64,000 nucleotides of DNA, taken from positions 124,001-188,000 of the forward strand of contig NZ_NESC01000004.1 of the NCBI RefSeq assembly GCF_003063575.1, given 5' to 3'. A program made the position numbers and the translations under genes. Within the stretch, counting starts at the first letter, position 1; each line of letters starts with the position of its first letter. The notes under the pieces were generated by a model. The model saw only the letters and a program-made list of their open reading frames with translations. It was not told the origin of the DNA and searched no databases. The DNA comes from Limnohabitans sp. Jir72. GTDB taxonomy: Bacteria > Pseudomonadota > Gammaproteobacteria > Burkholderiales > Burkholderiaceae_C. Positions 34,008 through 43,360 of this stretch are shown here, piece after piece.

Positions 34008-34702
34008 TTGACGGCTTGTTCAATGTCCGATAAAGCGGTGTGGCGGACATCGGCACCCTTGACCACATAAATCACGAATTCGGCGATGTTTTTGGCGTGG
34101 TCACCGATGCGCTCGATGGCTTTGGCGACAAACAACAAATCCAGGCTGGCTGAAATCGTGCGGGGGTCTTCCATCATGTAGGTGACCAGTTTGCGCACAA
34201 AGCCATTGAACTCCGCATCGATCAAATCATCCTCTTTGAGGATCACCAAGGCAGTGTTGACATCCAGACGCGCAAAGGCATCGAGCGACTTGCGCAGCAA
34301 GCCGGATGCCAAGTCAGAGGCAATGCGCAACTCGGACGAAGGCAAGTTGCGTGGGCTGCCTTGATGCAAGATTTGCTTGACCATGCGAGCGATGCGGTCG
34401 GCCTCGTCCCCCACGCGCTCGAGGTTACCCGTGATCTTGGAGATGGCCATCAGCAATCGCAAATCGCGCGCTGTAGGTTGGCGGCGGGCAATGATCGAGG
34501 CCAACTCGGCATCGATCTCCACTTCCATGGTGTTGACTTGTTTTTCTGTCGCAATCACCTGATCGGCCACCTCGGCGCTGAACTGAGCCAGGGCATAGAC
34601 CGCGTGGCGGGTTTGCGACTCAACCAACCCCCCCAACTCCAATACGCGCGAAGACACGTTGGTCAGATCTGCATCGAATTGACTTGAAATGTGTTTGTCC
34701 AT
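34004..34702 (-). CDS. phoU: Phosphate uptake regulator PhoU
   Basis: A 232 aa all-helical protein with two PhoU repeats that connects the Pst transporter to PhoR and prevents kinase signalling in high phosphate. Typical text: HISSQFDADLTNVSSRVLELGG at the start, metal-binding acidic patch in VGDEADRIARMV and its second copy IERIGDHAKNIAEFV. A CAGGAG ribosome site precedes the ATG. It sits between pstB and phoB with an ATGA overlap to phoB. Confidence 0.97.
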   Translation of the reverse strand: MDKHISSQFDADLTNVSSRVLELGGLVESQTRHAVYALAQFSAEVADQVIATEKQVNTMEVEIDAELASIIARRQPTARDLRLLMAISKITGNLERVGDEADRIARMVKQILHQGSPRNLPSSELRIASDLASGLLRKSLDAFARLDVNTALVILKEDDLIDAEFNGFVRKLVTYMMEDPRTISASLDLLFVAKAIERIGDHAKNIAEFVIYVVKGADVRHTALSDIEQAVK

Positions 34703-34715
34703 GGGGTGCTCCTGA

Positions 34716-35507
34716 TCAGCCGAAACGGCCGGTGATGTAGTCTTCGGTTTCCTGGCGGGCGGGCTTCATAAAAATTTGTTCGGTCTGACCGAATTCCATC
34801 AACTCACCCAGATACATGTAGGCCGTGAAGTCAGACACGCGTGCGGCTTGCTGCATGTTATGCGTCACGATGGCCACTGTGTGGTCTTTCTTCAACTCGC
34901 TGACCAACTCTTCGACCTTGGCGGTCGAGATCGGATCGAGCGCCGAGGTGGGTTCGTCAAGCAATATGACCGACGGCTTGACCGCCACGGTGCGTGCAAT
35001 GCACAGGCGCTGCTGCTGACCACCCGACAAAGACAGACCGCTTTGCCCGAGTTTGTCTTTGACCTCGGTCCAGATCGCCGCCTTGGTCAGCGCCCATTCC
35101 ACCCGCTCGTCCATATCGGCGCGGCCGAGGTTTTCATACAAACGGATGCCAAAAGCGATGTTGTCGTAAATCGACATCGGGAACGGCGTGGGCTTTTGGA
35201 ACACCATGCCCACACGGGCACGCAACAAGTTCAGGTCTTGCTTGGCATCGAGGATGTTCTGGCCGTAAAAGTTGATCTCGCCTTCGGCACGCTGACCAGG
35301 GTACAGGCTGTACATGCGGTTGAGCGTGCGCAGCAAGGTGGACTTACCGCAGCCTGATGGGCCGATGAAAGCGGTGACCTTGTTCTCTGCAATGTCCAGA
35401 TTGACATTTTTCAGGCCCTTGAAGGCGCCATAAAAGAAGTTCAGATTGCGAATTTCAATCGCGTTCTTCAATGGGAGGTTTTGCGTTGCAGGCATTGGAA
35501 ATTCCAT
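34716..35507 (-). CDS. pstB: Phosphate ABC transporter ATP-binding protein PstB
   Basis: ATPase of the high-affinity phosphate importer, 263 aa. Walker [18 protein letters not shown], signature [14 protein letters not shown], Walker [13 protein letters not shown], and switch His in VTHNMQQA. The N-terminal [16 protein letters not shown] stretch is present. A second ATG four codons in (35495) is possible. Operon member between pstA and phoU, with 12-13 bp gaps. Confidence 0.97.
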   Translation of the reverse strand: MEFPMPATQNLPLKNAIEIRNLNFFYGAFKGLKNVNLDIAENKVTAFIGPSGCGKSTLLRTLNRMYSLYPGQRAEGEINFYGQNILDAKQDLNLLRARVGMVFQKPTPFPMSIYDNIAFGIRLYENLGRADMDERVEWALTKAAIWTEVKDKLGQSGLSLSGGQQQRLCIARTVAVKPSVILLDEPTSALDPISTAKVEELVSELKKDHTVAIVTHNMQQAARVSDFTAYMYLGELMEFGQTEQIFMKPARQETEDYITGRFG

Positions 35508-35519
35508 CCATTCAAAAAA

Positions 35520-36368
35520 TTAGCCTTGGGCTTTTTCGCGGAAAAACACGCGGGCCAAGATGTTCAGGATCAACACCGTCAAGGTGATCAGCAAAGCGCC
35601 GCCCCAGGCCAGGCGGACCCAGTTGTCGTATGGGCTCATCGCGAACTGGAAAATCACCACAGGCAAGTTGGCCATGGGTGCGTTCATGTTGGTCGAGAAG
35701 AACTGGTTGTTCAAAGCCGTGAACAGCAAGGGTGCCGTCTCACCGCTGATGCGGGCCAGGGCCAGCAGCAAACCGGTCATCACGCCCGACTTGGCTGCGC
35801 GCAAGGTGATGAAGGTGGCCACTTTCCAGCGCGGTGCACCCAGGGCAAAAGCCGCTTCACGCAAGCTGCCAGGCACCAAGCGCAACATGTTTTCGGTGGT
35901 GCGCACCACCACAGGCACGGCGATCAAGGACAAGGCCAAAGACCCGGCCCAACCCGAAAAGTGCTGCACCTGCGCCACCAAGACCGCATACACAAACAGC
36001 CCCAGCACGATGGAAGGCGCAGACAACATGATGTCGGTCACAAATCGGGTCAGCTCAGCGGTTTTGCTTTGGTCACCATATTCAGCCAGGTACACCCCGG
36101 CAAAGATGCCAATGGGCGTGCTGACAAAGGCCGTCACCAACACCATCATCAGGCTGCCGACGATGGCATTGGCCAAGCCGCCGCCCTCGGAGCCGGGGGC
36201 CGGTGTGGATTGCGTGAACATGGCCCAGTCCAATGCAGCCAAGCCGTTGGACAGCAGCACAGACAAGATCCACAGCAAGACGAACAGGCCCAAGCCCATC
36301 GCCGACATGGACAAAGTCAAGCCAATGCGGTTGACCACTTGTCTGCGTTTGTAAATTTTCAGATCCAT
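35520..36368 (-). CDS. pstA: Phosphate ABC transporter permease PstA
   Basis: One of the two membrane subunits of the phosphate importer, 282 aa with six helices. The cytoplasmic EAA loop is visible ([21 protein letters not shown]), as is the typical [25 protein letters not shown] ribosome site supports the ATG. It lies 22 bp after pstC. Confidence 0.96.
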   Translation of the reverse strand: MDLKIYKRRQVVNRIGLTLSMSAMGLGLFVLLWILSVLLSNGLAALDWAMFTQSTPAPGSEGGGLANAIVGSLMMVLVTAFVSTPIGIFAGVYLAEYGDQSKTAELTRFVTDIMLSAPSIVLGLFVYAVLVAQVQHFSGWAGSLALSLIAVPVVVRTTENMLRLVPGSLREAAFALGAPRWKVATFITLRAAKSGVMTGLLLALARISGETAPLLFTALNNQFFSTNMNAPMANLPVVIFQFAMSPYDNWVRLAWGGALLITLTVLILNILARVFFREKAQG

Positions 36369-36390
36369 CGTATTTCTCCAGTGCGGGGCA

Positions 36391-37377
36391 TCAGGTCTTG
36401 GTGCCCTTGGCTTTTTCTGCGCGAATCAACATGATCTTGGCGATGCTCAAGACGATGAAGGTGATCACGAACAGCAAGAAGCCCAATGCGAACAAGGTGG
36501 ACAAATGAAAGTCAGCCGCTTCGCCAAATTCATTGGCCAAAGTCGAGGCGATGGTGGTCCCTGGCGAGAACAGTGATGCGCTCAAGCGTTGCGAATTGCC
36601 AATCACAAAAGTGACCGCCATGGTCTCGCCCAGTGCGCGCCCCAGACCCAGCATGACGCCACCGATGACGCCCTTTTGGGTGTAGGGCAAAACGATGCTG
36701 CGCACCACTTCCCATGTCGTACAACCGAGGCCATAGGCCGACTCGCGCAAGATGGGCGGCACGATCTCGAACACATCGCGCATAACGGCGGCGATGAAAG
36801 GGACGATCATGAACGCCAGCACAATGCCCGCCGCCAAAATGCCCACGCCGTTCATGGCGCCGCCAAACAGCTTGCCAATCAGGGGCATCTGGCCCAAGGT
36901 CGATTGCAGGGCGGGCTGGCCATATTCGGCAAACAGGGGCGCGAAGATGAACAGACCGAACATGCCATAAATGATGGAAGGCACTGCGGCCAACAACTCA
37001 ATGGCCGTGCCCAGCGGGCGGCGCAAAGCGGTCGGGCAGGTTTCGGTCAAAAACAGGGCAATGCCAAACGACAGAGGCACTGCGATCAGCAAAGCAATCA
37101 GCGCACTGACCAGGGTGCCAAAAATGGCGATGGCCGCACCGAACTCGTCGTTGACGATGTCCCACTCGACACGCCAGATGAACTGGAAACCAAACTTGGC
37201 CAAGGCCGGCCAAGCATTGATCAGCAAGGAAATGATGATGCCCATGAGGGCAAACAAGACCAGCAGCGAAAAGCTCAGGGTGATCTTGTGAAAAAAGAAG
37301 TCCTGAATGCGTTGACGCTTCACCACGGACAGCATGTTTTGATCGGGCGCGTGGCGGGCCTCTTCGATCGATCCCAT
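36391..37377 (-). CDS. pstC: Phosphate ABC transporter permease PstC
   Basis: Second membrane subunit of the phosphate importer, 328 aa with six helices and a cytoplasmic N-terminal tail of about 40 residues. The family stretches [21 protein letters not shown] and the EAA loop ([21 protein letters not shown]) are visible. The start [10 protein letters not shown] was chosen because AAGGA lies six bases before it; an ATG two codons upstream (37383) is the alternative. A terminator separates it from pstS. Confidence 0.96.
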   Translation of the reverse strand: MGSIEEARHAPDQNMLSVVKRQRIQDFFFHKITLSFSLLVLFALMGIIISLLINAWPALAKFGFQFIWRVEWDIVNDEFGAAIAIFGTLVSALIALLIAVPLSFGIALFLTETCPTALRRPLGTAIELLAAVPSIIYGMFGLFIFAPLFAEYGQPALQSTLGQMPLIGKLFGGAMNGVGILAAGIVLAFMIVPFIAAVMRDVFEIVPPILRESAYGLGCTTWEVVRSIVLPYTQKGVIGGVMLGLGRALGETMAVTFVIGNSQRLSASLFSPGTTIASTLANEFGEAADFHLSTLFALGFLLFVITFIVLSIAKIMLIRAEKAKGTKT

Positions 37378-37420
37378 ATTCATTCCTTGTGACAACTGCA
37401 CAGTGTGCAACGCGGTACTT

Positions 37421-37475
37421 TTAAAAAGGCCCCTCGCCCTTGCGGGTGAGAGGCCTGGAAGCCCTCAAGGGCTTC
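37421..37475 (-). terminator. Partial terminator between pstS and pstC, with an adjacent palindrome
   Basis: On the minus strand, after the pstS stop comes a perfect palindrome GAAGCCC-TTGA-GGGCTTC (37458-37475). A second hairpin follows (GGCCTCTCACCCGC pairing with GGGCGAGGGGCC) with a T5 tract (37423-37427). Such an attenuator explains higher expression of the binding protein than of the membrane subunits, with partial readthrough into pstCAB-phoUBR. Confidence 0.75.
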
Positions 37476-37484
37476 GCTTCACAA

Positions 37485-38501
37485 TCACTTGATCTCAGAC
37501 CAGACTTTGCTGCGAATCTGGTTGGTCAGGCTGTCAGGCAGTGGCACATAGTCCAAGTCAGAAGCCATCTTTTTGCCGTTCTTGAAAGCCCAGTCAAAGA
37601 ACTTCAGGACTTCATCGGAAGAAGCTTTATCGGTGGGTTTTTTGTACATCAAGATGAAAGAAGCGGTGCTGATGGGCCAGCTCTCGTTGCCTTTGGCATT
37701 GACCATCGACACGCCCATGCCAGGCACGCTGAACCAGTCGGCACCCGCTGCTGCTGCAGCAAAGGTCAGGTCATCTGGGCTCACGTACTTGCCAGACGCG
37801 TTGAGCAGCTGCAAATAGTTCATGTTGTTTTTCTTGACGTAGGCGTATTCCACGTAACCCACGGCACCTTTGACGCGGTTCACGTTGGCTGCAACGCCTT
37901 CGTTGCCCTTGCCGCCCACGGACGAATCTGCCGGCCACTTGACCGCAGCGCCTTTGCCCACTTTGTCGGCCCAGGCTTTGCTGACGGACGTCAGGTAATC
38001 GGTGAAGTTGAAGGTGGTGCCCGAGCCGTCGGCGCGGTGCACCACAGTGATGGACTGGTCAGGCAAGTTTTTGCCAGGATTCAAAGCGGCCAGTTTGGCA
38101 TCGTTCCACTTGGTGATGGTGCCCATGTAAATGTCGGCCAGTACGGGGCCACTGATGCGCAGCTCACCGGGCTTGAAACCTTCCAGGTTCACCACGGGCA
38201 CAGTACCGCCGATGATCGCCGGGAATTGGACCATACCGTCTTTGTCCAGGTCGTCGCCCGACACGGGCGCGTCAGAAGCACCAAAGGTCACGGTCTTGGC
38301 GCGGATTTGCTTCAAACCACCCGAAGAACCGATGGACTGGTAGTTCAGGCCAGTGCCGGTGGCAGCCTTGTAGGCTTCGGCCCACTTGGCATACATGGGG
38401 TAGGGAAAAGTGGCGCCAGCGCCAGTGATGTCGGCAGCCCAGCTGGTGGCGGCCAGAACGCTCAGGCCCACGGCGGCGATCACGGATTTCATTTTCAACA
38501 T
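37485..38501 (-). CDS. pstS: Periplasmic phosphate-binding protein PstS
   Basis: Captures phosphate for the Pst importer. It is 338 aa from MLKMKSVIAAVGLSVLAATS, with signal cleavage near SWAA-DITGAGATFPYP. Phosphate-contacting motifs are visible: GAGATFPYP, IGSSGGLKQI, FGASDAPVS and HRADGSGTTFNF. AGGAG lies 7 bases before the ATG; longer in-frame starts were rejected. First gene of the pstSCAB-phoU-phoB-phoR operon, behind a Pho box. Confidence 0.97.
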   Translation of the reverse strand: MLKMKSVIAAVGLSVLAATSWAADITGAGATFPYPMYAKWAEAYKAATGTGLNYQSIGSSGGLKQIRAKTVTFGASDAPVSGDDLDKDGMVQFPAIIGGTVPVVNLEGFKPGELRISGPVLADIYMGTITKWNDAKLAALNPGKNLPDQSITVVHRADGSGTTFNFTDYLTSVSKAWADKVGKGAAVKWPADSSVGGKGNEGVAANVNRVKGAVGYVEYAYVKKNNMNYLQLLNASGKYVSPDDLTFAAAAAGADWFSVPGMGVSMVNAKGNESWPISTASFILMYKKPTDKASSDEVLKFFDWAFKNGKKMASDLDYVPLPDSLTNQIRSKVWSEIK

Positions 38502-38576
38502 ATCCACTCCTGTTTCAGGGTCATCACAAGACAGAGGGCCAAGAATTGACCGCTCTTTATTCATGTCATTGAATTT

Positions 38577-38605
38577 AACGACAGATTGTGACAAGAATGT
38601 GTCAA
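38577..38605 (-). promoter_or_regulatory. PhoB box upstream of pstS
   Basis: On the minus strand TTGACACATTCTTGTCAC (38605-38588) has two half-sites with 11-base spacing; a further half-site CTGTCG follows 10 bases later. It lies 87 bases before the pstS ATG. It sits in the divergent region toward the DUF4010 gene and could serve both directions. Confidence 0.7.
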
Positions 38606-38735
38606 ATAAAAAACCAAGGTGTTTCAGCGCACAGAAGCACCTGGCCACCGCCGCCATGATGCACCGTGAGCTCAAGCATCCCAAGCCAAGCGAAGATTGC
38701 TTTTTGACTCATTTTTTCTAATTCAGATTGGCTGC

Positions 38736-40016
38736 ATGTTGACACTCTCAGATCCCACCGCGCTTATCCCGCTGTCTGTGGCTTTGGGCATCGGCCTGCT
38801 GGTCGGCACGGAAAGGGAGCGCCACAAGGGCAACGGCCCCCAGCGCCGATCGGCAGGCATCCGCACCTTCACGGGCGCGGCGATGCTGGGCTTTGCAGCG
38901 CAAAGTCTGAGCACGCCCTGGTTGGTGAGTACCGCCTTGCTGGCCTTGGGCGCACTCAGCATGAGCGCATACCAACAATCGCGGCGAAACGATCCGGGTC
39001 TGACCTCTGAAGTGGCCATTTTGCTGACCTGCTTGCTGGGCGCACTGTCGCGCCCATCGCCCGAATTGGCGGCCACCATGGGCATCGCCCTGGCGGCCAT
39101 CCTGGCCGCTCGAGAAGAAATGCACCGCTTTGTGCACCAAGTCATCACCGAGCAAGAACTCAAAGACGTGATCGTTTTCCTGGCTGCAGCACTGATTTTG
39201 CTGCCGCTGAGCCCTGACCTTTACACCGGGCCGTTCTTGGCCATCAACCCGCATGACCTGGCACGCTTTGTGGTCGCGGTCATGAGCATCAGCGCCTTGG
39301 GTTACATGGCCAAACGCACATTGGGTGTGCAGGCGGGCATGGCACTGACCGGTTTTGCCGGTGGTTTCATCTCCAGCACAGCCACCATTTTGGCGATGGG
39401 CCAAGCCTCCAAACGCGAGCCTCAGGTGCTGCATGCCGCCGCCATGGGTGCGGTGCTGTCCACGATTTCCACCATGGTTCAACTGGGCTTTTTGATTTCT
39501 ATCCTGATTCCCGGCATCTTGGCGGGCATGCTTTTGCCGATTGGCTCAGGCTGCTGCACTGCAGGTCTTTATGCCGTGTGGTTGCACAAGGCACACCCCG
39601 CACAACTGAGTCCACCGAATTGGGACCTGAAAGGCCACGCATTTGAGCACAAGACCACGCTGATGCTCAGCTTGGCTGTGCTCAGCATCACCATCATGAC
39701 CGCCGCATTGAACCACTGGATGGGCAAGCTCGGTGTGCTGATCGCCAGCATGCTCGCAGGCTTGGTGGACGCTCATTCGAGCGTAGCTTCCATGAGCAGT
39801 TTACTCAACAAAGGACAATCATCACCTGCACAAGCCCAACTGGCCATCTTGTTGGCCGTCAGCACCAACACCTTGAGCAAGGCGGCTGTCGCCATCGGTG
39901 CTGGCGGCAAAGCGTTTGCGCTGCTGATCCTGCCCGGACTGCTGCTGGTGATCACCGCGGTCTGGCTGGGCGCATGGGCCAGCCCGTGGACAATAGGGTT
40001 CACCGGAACACCATGA
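38736..40016 (+). CDS. MgtC/SapB-DUF4010 membrane protein
   Basis: A 426 aa membrane protein. The N-terminal third is an MgtC/SapB-like domain (LSVALGIGLLVGTERERHKG, then RSAGIRTFTGAAMLGF) with several helices. The remainder matches DUF4010 (LTGFAGGFISSTATILAMG; MLAGLVDAHSSVASMSSL). It has about a dozen helices; function unknown, possibly ion or phosphate-related transport. It is divergent from pstS and overlaps the downstream PPK2 gene by 4 bases (ATGA), so it is coexpressed with polyphosphate genes. The start MLTLSDPTALIPL fits the family. Confidence 0.85.
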   Translation: MLTLSDPTALIPLSVALGIGLLVGTERERHKGNGPQRRSAGIRTFTGAAMLGFAAQSLSTPWLVSTALLALGALSMSAYQQSRRNDPGLTSEVAILLTCLLGALSRPSPELAATMGIALAAILAAREEMHRFVHQVITEQELKDVIVFLAAALILLPLSPDLYTGPFLAINPHDLARFVVAVMSISALGYMAKRTLGVQAGMALTGFAGGFISSTATILAMGQASKREPQVLHAAAMGAVLSTISTMVQLGFLISILIPGILAGMLLPIGSGCCTAGLYAVWLHKAHPAQLSPPNWDLKGHAFEHKTTLMLSLAVLSITIMTAALNHWMGKLGVLIASMLAGLVDAHSSVASMSSLLNKGQSSPAQAQLAILLAVSTNTLSKAAVAIGAGGKAFALLILPGLLLVITAVWLGAWASPWTIGFTGTP

Positions 40017-40849
40017 CAAGGACAAGACCCGTGAACACCATCAACTGGTCTGACTGGCGCGTGTCGCCACAGCACCCCCTGGATTTGTCCGATATACCAA
40101 CCCTGCCTGGCGCGCACACCGAGGCCGAAAAGCAGCAATGGCCTGCACGCATGGCCGAACTGGCAGAGCAGCTCAACCGCTTGCAAGCCATGCTGTATGC
40201 CAGCAAAACACGCGCCTTGCTCTTGGTCCTGCAAGGCATGGACACCTCTGGCAAAGACGGTTGCATCCGCAGTGTCTTTGCCCACATCAGCCCCTTGGGC
40301 GTGCGGGCTGAGGCTTTTGGTGTGCCGCAGGAACTGGAATACCGGCACGACTTCTTGTGGCGCATCCATGCCAAAACACCGGCCTTGGGCGAGATGGTGA
40401 TCTTCAACCGCAGCCACTACGAGGACGTGCTCGTGCCGATCGTGCAGAACACGCTAGAGCATTCCATGTGCGAGGAAAGACACCAACATATTCGGCACTT
40501 TGAATCCTTGCTGCACGACAGCGGCGTTGCGGTCGTCAAGTGCTATTTGCACATCTCCAAACAGGAACAAAAAAAACGCTTGCAAGCTCGACTGGACGAC
40601 CCCTTGAAACACTGGAAAGTGCAGGCCTCCGACTTTGAAGACCGCAGACACTGGCGTGCCTACATGCATGCCTACGAAAACGCCATGCAAGCGACCAGCA
40701 CCGATGCAGCGCCTTGGTATGTGGTGCCCGCCGACTCCAAGCCTTACCGAGACCTGTTGGTCGCCGAGCTGTTGGTGCACACCTTGCAGAGCATGTCGCT
40801 GGTCATGCCCAGCCCAAAACTGGATTTGACGCATTTCAAAATGAAGTGA
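40013..40849 (+). CDS. ppk2: Polyphosphate:nucleotide phosphotransferase, PPK2 family (class III-like)
   Basis: A 278 aa PPK2 enzyme distinct from the copy at 23.7 kb. Walker A is QGMDTSGKDGCIRSVF; the lid region is NRSHYEDVLVPIV, the form seen in PPK2 class III enzymes that phosphorylate both AMP and ADP. The end PWYVVPADSKPYRDLLVAELL is typical. The start MTRTRPVNTINWSDW overlaps the DUF4010 stop, and the next gene (CHAD) begins 3 bp later, so the three form one operon. Confidence 0.92.
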   Translation: MTRTRPVNTINWSDWRVSPQHPLDLSDIPTLPGAHTEAEKQQWPARMAELAEQLNRLQAMLYASKTRALLLVLQGMDTSGKDGCIRSVFAHISPLGVRAEAFGVPQELEYRHDFLWRIHAKTPALGEMVIFNRSHYEDVLVPIVQNTLEHSMCEERHQHIRHFESLLHDSGVAVVKCYLHISKQEQKKRLQARLDDPLKHWKVQASDFEDRRHWRAYMHAYENAMQATSTDAAPWYVVPADSKPYRDLLVAELLVHTLQSMSLVMPSPKLDLTHFKMK

Positions 40850-40852
40850 GCC

Positions 40853-41692
40853 ATGCCCCGCATTCAAAAAGCCAGACGCTCAGCCGCTCAGGATCTGCCC
40901 GGCAAGAGCGCTGGCCTGGCCTGGTGGCATTTGAAACATCTTTTGCGTGTCTCGCTGCAAGACACCTGCAACTTTCTCCAAGCCTGGACGCACACCCGAC
41001 AAACAGAGAGCTTGCACCAGGCCAGAGTGGCATGGCGCCGTCAAAAATGCCTGTTGAAGTTTTACAAACCCTTGCTGCCTGAGCTGCCTGAGCGCGGCAA
41101 GGCCGCTCTTCGGTATTTGTGGCAACTCACTGGACAGCTGCGCAATCTGGATGTGGCTCTGGAAAACACCTTGCCCACATGGCACCAAAGTCACCCCAAT
41201 GTGGGTGCCAACGAGTGGCCTGCTTTGCTGCAACTGCTGCAGCAAGACCGTCTGCGGGCACGCCACGCACTGGCGCAAGAAATCGCCAAGCCGCATGTCG
41301 GCGCAGCATTGCAACAACTCAGGAATTGGAACAAGCGTCTGAAGACTGCACACCTGAAACTCCAGGACAGGCCCTTTCGGCAATGGGCCAAACAAAGGCT
41401 TCAACGTTTGCAGAAAAATATCAAAAACCACCGTCACGCCCGCAGTCCAGAGCGGCGACACCAAGGCCGCATCCTGCTCAAACAAGAGCGATATGCCCTG
41501 GAAAGTCTGCTGACGAACCGGCCCGACAAAAAACTGCGGGCTCAACTGCGGCGCGTGAGAAAAAAACAAATCGCTTGGGGCCATGATCAGGACATGCAGA
41601 TGGTGTTGAATCTGATCGAAGGGCATGAGCACTGTCCCAAGTTGGCTCAAGCTTGGCGCGCATCGATGGGCCACTTGGATTCTTCACAGTGA
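40853..41692 (+). CDS. CHAD domain protein (polyphosphate-binding)
   Basis: A 279 aa basic helical protein. The CHAD pattern with conserved His and Arg is visible (LHQARVAWRRQKCLLKFYKPLLP, then LTGQLRNLDVAL and VRKKQIAWGHDQDMQMVL). CHAD domains bind polyphosphate and localise to polyphosphate granules (known for several bacteria). No triphosphate-tunnel (CYTH) domain is attached. It lies directly behind a PPK2 gene and 69 bp before ppx, fully consistent with that role. Confidence 0.87.
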   Translation: MPRIQKARRSAAQDLPGKSAGLAWWHLKHLLRVSLQDTCNFLQAWTHTRQTESLHQARVAWRRQKCLLKFYKPLLPELPERGKAALRYLWQLTGQLRNLDVALENTLPTWHQSHPNVGANEWPALLQLLQQDRLRARHALAQEIAKPHVGAALQQLRNWNKRLKTAHLKLQDRPFRQWAKQRLQRLQKNIKNHRHARSPERRHQGRILLKQERYALESLLTNRPDKKLRAQLRRVRKKQIAWGHDQDMQMVLNLIEGHEHCPKLAQAWRASMGHLDSSQ

Positions 41693-41699
41693 AAACTGA

Positions 41700-41728
41700 T
41701 TGTCATCAAATTTTCAAATAACCGTCAC
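41700..41728 (+). promoter_or_regulatory. PhoB box (three half-sites) upstream of ppx
   Basis: TTGTCAT (41700), TTTTCAA (41711) and CCGTCAC (41722) are spaced exactly 11 bases apart, as in tandem Pho half-sites. The last ends 33 bases before the ppx ATG. Confidence 0.7.
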
Positions 41729-41761
41729 ATAATCAAGCCCACTGTTGCCACCGATTCCACC

Positions 41762-43267
41762 ATGCAAACCCAGTCCCTTTTCGCCGCCATTGACCTTGGC
41801 TCCAACAGTTTTCGTCTGGAAATCGGACAACTGGAAGCGGGGCACCTCAGGCGCGTGGAGTACCTCAAGGAAACCGTGCGCCAAGGCAATGGCTTGGATG
41901 CTGATCGCAACCTGAGCGAAGACGCCATGCAGCGCGGCTGGGACTGCCTGGCCCGATTTGCAGAACGCATCGCCGGCTTTCAGCCCCACCAAGTGCGTGC
42001 GGTGGCCACTCAGACCATGCGCGAAGCTCGCAACCGCGAAATTTTTTTAGCCAAGGCCAAAGACATACTGGGTTTTCCGATCGAGGTCATTGCAGGGCGT
42101 GAAGAAGCACGCTTGATTTACTTGGGTGTGTCACACCTTTTGCCCCAATCACCAGAGCGCCGCCTGGTGGTGGACATTGGCGGGCGATCGACCGAATTGA
42201 TCTTGGGCCAAAACGCCCAAGCCCAAACGCTGGAGTCTTACCGCGTTGGCAGCGTGGCCTGGTCGATGAAGTACTTCCCGGATGGGCAATGGACCAATTC
42301 AGCGTTCAAGGCTGCCGAGATTGCGGCCAAAGCCATTTTGGACGAGGCGCAAATGCTCTACCCACGTTCAAGCTGGGACACGTGCTACGGCTCGTCAGGC
42401 ACCGTGGGCGCGGTGGCCGATGTGCTGGCTCTGGCGGGTTGGCCTGAAGGCTTGATCACCCGCGACGGGCTCGATTGGCTCAAAGACAAGCTGCTCAAAG
42501 CACAAAAACCCGAGTACCTCAAGATCGAAGGCATCAAAGAGGACCGCCGTCCGGTCATCGGCGGTGGCTTGGCCGTCTTGCGCGCCGTTTTTGATTTGCT
42601 GCAAATTGACGAAATGCTGGCCGCACAAGGCGCCCTGCGCCATGGTGCCTTGTATGACCTGCTGGACCGTGAAAGTCCACAAGACGATGTGCGCGCGCAC
42701 ATGATTGCTTGGCTGACACAGCGATTTGGCGCTGACTTACTGCAGGCCGAACGTGTCTCAAGCACCGCGCAAACCCTGTTGACCCACATGCTGGGCAAGG
42801 GCGCGCATGACACCGACACCGAAACCGCACGCCATTTGCGCAAAGTGCATTGGGCTGCACAACTGCACGAAGTCGGCATGCGCATCTCGCACAGCGACTA
42901 CCACAAGCACGGTGCCTACATTCTGGACAATACCGACTTACCGGGTTTCACGATCGACGAATTGCACCGACTGAGCCAGCTGGTGTTAGGACACCGCGGC
43001 AAACTTCGCAAACTCGATGCGCCCTTGCAAGACCCCCTGTTTGTCCAGCAACTCATGGCCTTGCGCATGAGCGTGATCCTTTGCCATGCTCGCCGCGATC
43101 CGGACACCTCCTCGATCGAGTTGAGTGTGGATGCCACCAGGAGAACCGCCAGACTCAAACTCAGCGCGCAGTGGGCCGAGCAATGGCCGCAATCGGCGCA
43201 TTTGCTGAGCGAAGAAAGTGTCGCCTGGTTCAAAACCGGCTGGGAACTGAAAGTACAAGTCCTTTAA
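41762..43267 (+). CDS. ppx: Exopolyphosphatase / guanosine pentaphosphatase (Ppx/GppA)
   Basis: Removes terminal phosphates from polyphosphate or hydrolyses pppGpp. It is 501 aa with an actin-like ASKHA fold: FAAIDLGSNSFRLEIGQ, VVDIGGRSTELILGQ and GSSGTVGAVADVLA. A C-terminal HD-like helical domain follows (LHEVGMRISHSDYHKHGAYIL), as in full-length Ppx. It has its own Pho box. It is downstream of PPK2 and CHAD genes on the same strand, giving a synthesis, binding and breakdown set. Confidence 0.95.
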   Translation: MQTQSLFAAIDLGSNSFRLEIGQLEAGHLRRVEYLKETVRQGNGLDADRNLSEDAMQRGWDCLARFAERIAGFQPHQVRAVATQTMREARNREIFLAKAKDILGFPIEVIAGREEARLIYLGVSHLLPQSPERRLVVDIGGRSTELILGQNAQAQTLESYRVGSVAWSMKYFPDGQWTNSAFKAAEIAAKAILDEAQMLYPRSSWDTCYGSSGTVGAVADVLALAGWPEGLITRDGLDWLKDKLLKAQKPEYLKIEGIKEDRRPVIGGGLAVLRAVFDLLQIDEMLAAQGALRHGALYDLLDRESPQDDVRAHMIAWLTQRFGADLLQAERVSSTAQTLLTHMLGKGAHDTDTETARHLRKVHWAAQLHEVGMRISHSDYHKHGAYILDNTDLPGFTIDELHRLSQLVLGHRGKLRKLDAPLQDPLFVQQLMALRMSVILCHARRDPDTSSIELSVDATRRTARLKLSAQWAEQWPQSAHLLSEESVAWFKTGWELKVQVL

Positions 43268-43301
43268 GGGGCGACGCAAACAGGCTCGGACAACACGGCC
43301 A

Positions 43302-43328
43302 TTGATTTTCTTGCACCAACGGTATAAA
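43302..43328 (+). promoter_or_regulatory. Possible sigma-70 promoter of the histone-tail gene
   Basis: TTGATT and TATAAA with a 15-base spacer, 33 bases before the start codon, followed by a strong AAAAGGAG site. The spacer is shorter than ideal. Confidence 0.35.
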
Positions 43329-43360
43329 CTGTATGCACCGTTTTTTTAAAAGGAGATCAT

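Noticed and set aside
43311..43340. Direct repeat TGCACC-N17-TGCACC before the histone-tail gene as an operator
   Set aside because: Six-base repeats at this spacing are expected by chance; no known regulator matches.
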